Of a stretch of DNA of 64,000 bases, positions 59,722 to 64,000 are shown piece after piece (position 1 is the stretch's first letter; every line of letters starts with the position of its first letter). Location: positions 496,001 to 560,000 of the forward strand of contig JAJOHG010000018.1 in NCBI GenBank assembly GCA_021029095.1, given 5' to 3'. Origin of the DNA: Phellopilus nigrolimitatus (taxonomy: Eukaryota; Basidiomycota; Agaricomycetes; Hymenochaetales; Hymenochaetaceae). The translations under genes were made by a program, and so were the position numbers. Under the pieces are notes generated by a model. That model was not told the origin of the DNA, ran no database searches, and was given only the letters and a program-made list of their open reading frames with translations.

Positions 59722-60693
59722 ATGGTCGCCGCAGTCCAGAAGCTCGCCCCTCCGTTTTCGGGCCCCGCCGTCGTCGACGGTCTTATCCAGGACATTTCGT
59801 CCAAGGAGCTCATCGGCCAGTGGGTCGTCCTCTTATTCTATCCCATGTAAGCACCTGCTTTCGATTCTATGGAAAGGACGGGCGAGATTGAAAGAAATGA
59901 TGGACGGAACCGAGCTGAGCTGATGCGTGAAATAAAGGGACTTCACCTTCGTCTGCCCGACTGAGATCCTCGCCTTCAACGACGCGATCGCTGCGTTCAA
60001 GGCGATCAACACCACCGTCATCGGTAGGCTATCCTCTGTTTATCTCCTTCCCTTTTTCTTCTTCTCATTGTTTATTTTAACCTTTACTTTTGTATTCTCT
60101 ATATCGCGCACCGCCAGGTGTCTCCACCGACTCGCACTTTGCCCATCTCGCGTGGACGCTCAAGCCTCGCAACGAGGGCGGTCTCGGCCCGGAGCTCAAG
60201 CTGCCGCTCCTCGCAGACAAGTCCATGAAGATCTCGCGCGACTACAACGTCCTTCTCGAAGACGAGGGTGTTGCGCTCCGCGGCCTCTTCATCATCGACC
60301 CCAAGGGCATCCTGCGGTGCGTCGTCGCGCTTCCAAGCGCGTTTTCTGATAGGGAATTGTCATACTCATGAATCTATGGCGTGTCTCATCTACAGCCAGA
60401 TCACAGTGAACGACCTCCCCGTGGGCCGCTCCGTCGAGGAGACCATCCGCCTCGTCAAGGCCTTCCAATTCACCGTACGTCTCCTGTCCTCCACACACTT
60501 CCATTCTTCTCTTGCTCATCAAGGTCATTATGGCATTATTCCGCGCAACCGGCAGGACGAGCACGGCGAGGTGTGCCCCGCGAACTGGACCGAGGGCTCG
60601 GCGACGATGAAGGCCGACCCGAAGGGCTCGCTCGAGTACTTCTCCACCGCGAACGGGAATGCCGGACCCGTCAAGCGTAAGCGCGTCGATTGA
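59722..60693 (+). CDS. TSA1: Typical 2-Cys peroxiredoxin (thioredoxin peroxidase)
   Basis: The enzyme reduces hydrogen peroxide and organic peroxides with thioredoxin as donor. Five exons (59722-59846, 59938-60023, 60118-60316, 60396-60474, 60556-60693) join to 208 residues with no frame break. The peroxidatic cysteine lies in [10 protein letters not shown] and the resolving cysteine in GEVCPANW, so it belongs to the typical 2-Cys class. The blocks [26 protein letters not shown] and the C-terminal EYFSTANG are also typical; the last region controls overoxidation sensitivity. The C-terminus ends with a basic VKRKRVD. No targeting peptide is seen, so it is probably cytosolic. A strong TATA box and a C/T-rich 3' region suggest high expression. 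Confidence 0.97.
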
Positions 60694-61567
60694 TCTGCCC
60701 GCGCTCCCCGCCCCCCTGATTTGCTGACCACCCGACCCCCTCCTCCATCCCCGCATATTCCCCTCCGCCCTCGCGTGTCCTGCAACCAACCCCCAAAACC
60801 CCACATCTTATCGCTATCTGTCAACGCCCGCCGATTTTCTTGTCGTATTTTGTTTTCACGCGGACCTGCTTCGACGCTTACACACTCCAAAAAACTATCG
60901 CCGCTTTGAACTCTTCGTTATTCGCTCACGTCCCGCTTTCGCCGCCGTTTTTCGCTTCCTTTGCTCCCGAATCTTCCCGTCTCGCACCGTCGCTGTCTTT
61001 TCCCGCCGTCTTGCCGGTCATTTCCTCACTCGTCGCCGCCGCCACCGCCGCCGTTGCCCTCTCTGCACTCATCCCGACCCGTCTCTCCGATGGACCCGCT
61101 CACAGACTAAGGCCGGAAACGTAGGGTCTCACGTCTGGTTAGATCTATGGGTCCGGTATCCGGATCGGCACGATATAGATGATGAAGGGATAGACTGATA
61201 GAAACAGACGGCGGTATACGATTACGACTGGAATTAGAGGCGATAGAGGCTAGAATGGCTCATCTTGTGTTGTTACGATATTAACTCCCTGCTCACTCTT
61301 CTCCAAAGCCTTGTGTGATATGGAGTCCTGGAGATGCCGAGGTTGCCGAGAATATAAATGATAGGATCGAATCGCACAGGTGCGGAGGCTCTAGTAAATT
61401 ACTCGCAAGACGAGCTCGTAATGAAACGCGTACTGTCACGCAGGCGTGTTTGTGACCGGCTAACTCAGCTCGGCGCGCTCCTTTGTAACTTAACTCCTAC
61501 ATTCAGTCTGCACCCTCCTTGAAACCCTCGAATCCTTTTATTTACAAAATAAAATAAAAGAAAAACG
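60694..61567. other. Intergenic region, C/T-rich 3' part
   Basis: 60700-61085 is C/T-rich and probably the peroxiredoxin 3' UTR. The rest is the promoter side of the next gene, with no gene seen. Confidence 0.45.
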
Positions 61568-63493
61568 ATGGCTCTTTTCCTCGACGACTTGTGCGTTCTC
61601 ATTCTTCATTTGTCACCGCCGAGTGCGAATGCTCACCCCAAGCTTCCAACAGCGGGAGGAAGCTGCCCACGACGGACTACCTCATGGGGGCGCAGATCGG
61701 GGACATCGCCATGATGGAGGCCGCGCTGGCGCACCCGTCCGTCGGGCTCGAGACGCTCGAGCCCATGATGGGGTACACCGCGCTGCACAGCGCCGCGGAG
61801 GCCTCCCGCGCGCGGAGCGCCGCGGCGGTGCGCTGGCTGCTCGCGCGCGGCATCCCGTGGAACGCGATCGACGGGCGCGGCCGGCTCGCGCAGGAGGTCG
61901 CGGAGGAGGAGGAGAACGGGGAGGCGGTGGAGGTGTTGAGGGCGTGGGCTGTGAGGCATGGTGAGGCTCGTGGGGCGATTATCTGATTTGTTTTTCTTCT
62001 TCTTTGAGGCTCGGACGCCTTTTAACCCAATTCTTTTTTGCTTGTTTTTTTCATGGACGCGCGCGGATAGAGTACAACCTGTTCAATACGACGCGGCGCC
62101 CGGAGGACGACCCGTACTACACGAAGCCCTTCTACCAGACGCGCATCGACGGCGTGCACGCCAACGCGGCGTTCTGCTACACGGACGTGCAGTACAGCGA
62201 CCTGCCCCCGAGCTCGTGCGGCGCTTCCAAGGGCGGCAGACCCGAGGTTGCAATGATCTGCGAGCCGGAGGGGCAGGGCGTCATGATGGAGTGGGAGCGC
62301 CCCATAAGTGAGTCTCTCCTTCGACAATGATAATTCGTTGTAGGATTCGAGGGTAGAGCTGACTGCGGCCTGCCTGCCACGCTCTCACACCGACAAAAGT
62401 GAAGAAGACGGCTGAGATGCTCCTCGAGGGCATGCCCAGCAAGGGCCTGCGCATACTCAATATCGGCTTCGGACTGGGGATGGTACGCCTTTTCTTTCCG
62501 ACGACCTAATCAAAACCCGTTGCGGCCCAAGCCAGATAAGTTGGCAGCACTCATCTAATTTTTCCCCCTTTCCCGCCCTCTGTGTCATCCAGATCGATAC
62601 CTACTTCCAAGAGGCGCAGCCGGCGTCCCACGTGATCATTGAGGGGCACCCGCAAGCACTTGCGTATATGCGGCGCACGGGCTGGTACGCCAAGCCCGGC
62701 GTGAAGGTCCTCGCGGGTCGCTGGCAGACCTTCCTTGGCCCCGCTTGCGCAGAGCATGAACGCAATGTACGAAAGTATCATAAGCATCGCGCATTTATTC
62801 TCACTCTTTTCGCTTCGATTTCTTTTGAAATTTTGAAAAACAAACAAACAAACAGTTCGACATCGGAAAATTCGATATCGTGTATTTCGACACGTTCATG
62901 GAGGGATATCGCGGGCATCACGCGTTTATACGCCACGTACCGCGCCTCCTGCGTGGACCAGGCTCGCGGTTCTCGTTCTTCCACGGACACGGGGCGAAAA
63001 AACGGGCCACGACCTATGTGCGCATCTCCTCGTCATATTAGATTTAAAAAACTACTTGGTCTAAACGCTTTTTGCCACTTCGCTCCGTCTTGCACTCCTT
63101 TTTGAACTAGATCTATTCCGAGGTGGCAACAATGCACCATAATGACCTCGGCCTTAACACAGAATGGAGTGGTTCGTCCTTTTTTCGTCTAATATCTGGC
63201 CACTATAACGCTCTTCAAAAACCATGCACTCGCATTTGATATGTGCTCGTCTTACTCGAGTCTCATACAAACCAGCGCCTTGCGGTCCCTCTGGTGAACC
63301 TTCTGACATATAGTGCTATTCAGAAATCAACATCGACGACGAAACGCGTTGGGAGTCCGTCCACAAGCGCGGGGAGGGAATGGGACTAGAGCACCCTCAT
63401 CTTATCCCGATCTCTTCGCTCGCGCCGACGGTGCCGCGCACCGCCGTCCCTGGCGTCGCGTGGAACCCGTACCCGAGCAGGATGCATCTATAG
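61568..63493 (+). CDS. RMT2: Protein arginine N-methyltransferase 2 (RMT2), copy B
   Basis: Same fold and function as the gene at 50519-52218. The ATG at 61568 gives MALFLDDF across a first intron, then GRKLPTTDYLMGAQIGDIAM. Ankyrin-like units are GYTALHSAAEASRARSAAAV and WLLARGIPWNAIDGRGRL. The SAM domain shows MMEWERPIMKKTAEMLLEG, LRILNIGFGLGM and HVIIEGHPQALAYM. GKFDIVYFDTFMEGYRGHHA, GPGSRFSFFHGHGAKKRA and VPRTAVPGVAWNPYPSRM end the protein, with stop TAG at 63491-63493. Compared with copy A it lacks about 25 residues before GKFD; an intron lies at that point instead. Splicing sites for the small exons (62890-63320) are my reading. The two copies are clearly diverged, so the duplication is not recent. 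Confidence 0.92.
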
Positions 63494-64000
63494 GGCAGGG
63501 GGTGCTGGTCGGCGATCGCGATGTTGAAGCTCGGTTGAGACTTGTTTTCGTGTTTCTTGAGACTTTTTGTGAGCGCTTCATTTTTTTGTTTTTGTTCTTG
63601 CTGGGCTGTCCGATTTGTTGCTACCTTCAGCCGAGACGTTGTACTTACCATAAGATGTGATCGAGTTTCACTGTATCAGGGTTTCTCCAAAGAATAAAAT
63701 AAAAGAACAGTTATGTTGTACATGTACGACGTTAGAAGACGCGAATACCGTCTTTTCTCAACTCAAAAAAAAAAAAAAGAAAGAAAAAGAAATAATATTT
63801 CTTGACCTCCAGTGCCTGACTCTAATGAACGCTGAAATTGCTTTGTCACAAGCGAAGTACGTGCACCTCCATAATTCAGATACCTAGAAATCAACCATAA
63901 ATCTTTCTTTTTTAGACTTACTTTCAGCCTATAATCCTGAAGCCTTGGCCGCTGTGCATCCTAGATCTATCTCGTAGCTCGATGAGGGTTTCGCTGAAGA
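63494..64000. other. 3' flank at the window edge, no gene seen
   Basis: Contains an A-run at 63767-63780 and no conserved frame. Confidence 0.4.

Noticed and set aside
1..64000. tRNA, rRNA, CRISPR, LTR retrotransposon or viral genes
   Set aside because: I looked for T-loop-like GGTTCGANNCC boxes, regularly spaced short repeats, long direct terminal repeats and reverse-transcriptase or integrase blocks and found none convincing. The RdRP is of the cellular RNAi type (DLDGD), not viral.

Overview
This window is nuclear DNA of a filamentous basidiomycete, most likely an Agaricomycete. The evidence is dense short spliceosomal introns (about 50-75 nt, GT..AG), closely packed monocistronic genes on both strands, and fungal families such as a WOPR (Gti1/Pac2) regulator, a Zn2Cys6 activator, a DUF6533 membrane protein, a DUF3533/SNG1 protein, GH79, F-box/LRR and an RNAi-type RdRP. 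I see no bacterial, organellar, viral, CRISPR, rRNA or tRNA features.

Layout, left to right. Positions 1-14.3 kb alternate housekeeping genes (ferredoxin reductase, SNG1-like membrane protein, HNH protein, ornithine carbamoyltransferase) with three members of one unnamed paralogous family that ends in an F-box-like segment. A decayed fourth member lies at about 22-23.8 kb. A 695-bp inverted-repeat element (MITE-like) sits at 2.6-3.3 kb. Positions 14.3-19.1 kb are gene-poor. A WOPR regulator follows (19.2-20.7 kb), then a relic-rich stretch with a perfect 31-bp palindrome. A Zn2Cys6 factor (25.1-28.9 kb), a DUF6533 seven-helix protein (30.2-32.6 kb), an RNA-dependent RNA polymerase (33.6-37.1 kb) and an F-box protein (37.8-39.7 kb) come next.

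From 40.3 kb the DNA is gene-dense and more GC-rich: GPN1 GTPase and TMEM19 share a 128-bp divergent promoter, then a secreted GH79 glycosidase, glycogen synthase, an RMT2 arginine methyltransferase, a C2HC zinc-finger protein, an S9 peptidase, a 2-Cys peroxiredoxin and a second RMT2 copy in opposite orientation.

The genes do not form one pathway. Themes are amino-acid and storage metabolism (OTC, glycogen synthase), redox and Fe-S electron transfer (ferredoxin reductase, peroxiredoxin), transcriptional control (WOPR, Zn2Cys6, C2HC), RNA silencing (RdRP), and lineage-specific expansion of F-box-type genes.

Reading frames of several deeply conserved genes are broken by one-base shifts, often in short homopolymers (ferredoxin reductase twice, WOPR, GPN1, GH79, F-box, TMEM19 twice, HNH). 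Because GPN1 and ferredoxin reductase are normally essential, I read most of these as assembly errors rather than true gene death. Exon coordinates were worked out by eye from splice signals and conserved protein sequence; starts and small exons of the less conserved genes remain uncertain.
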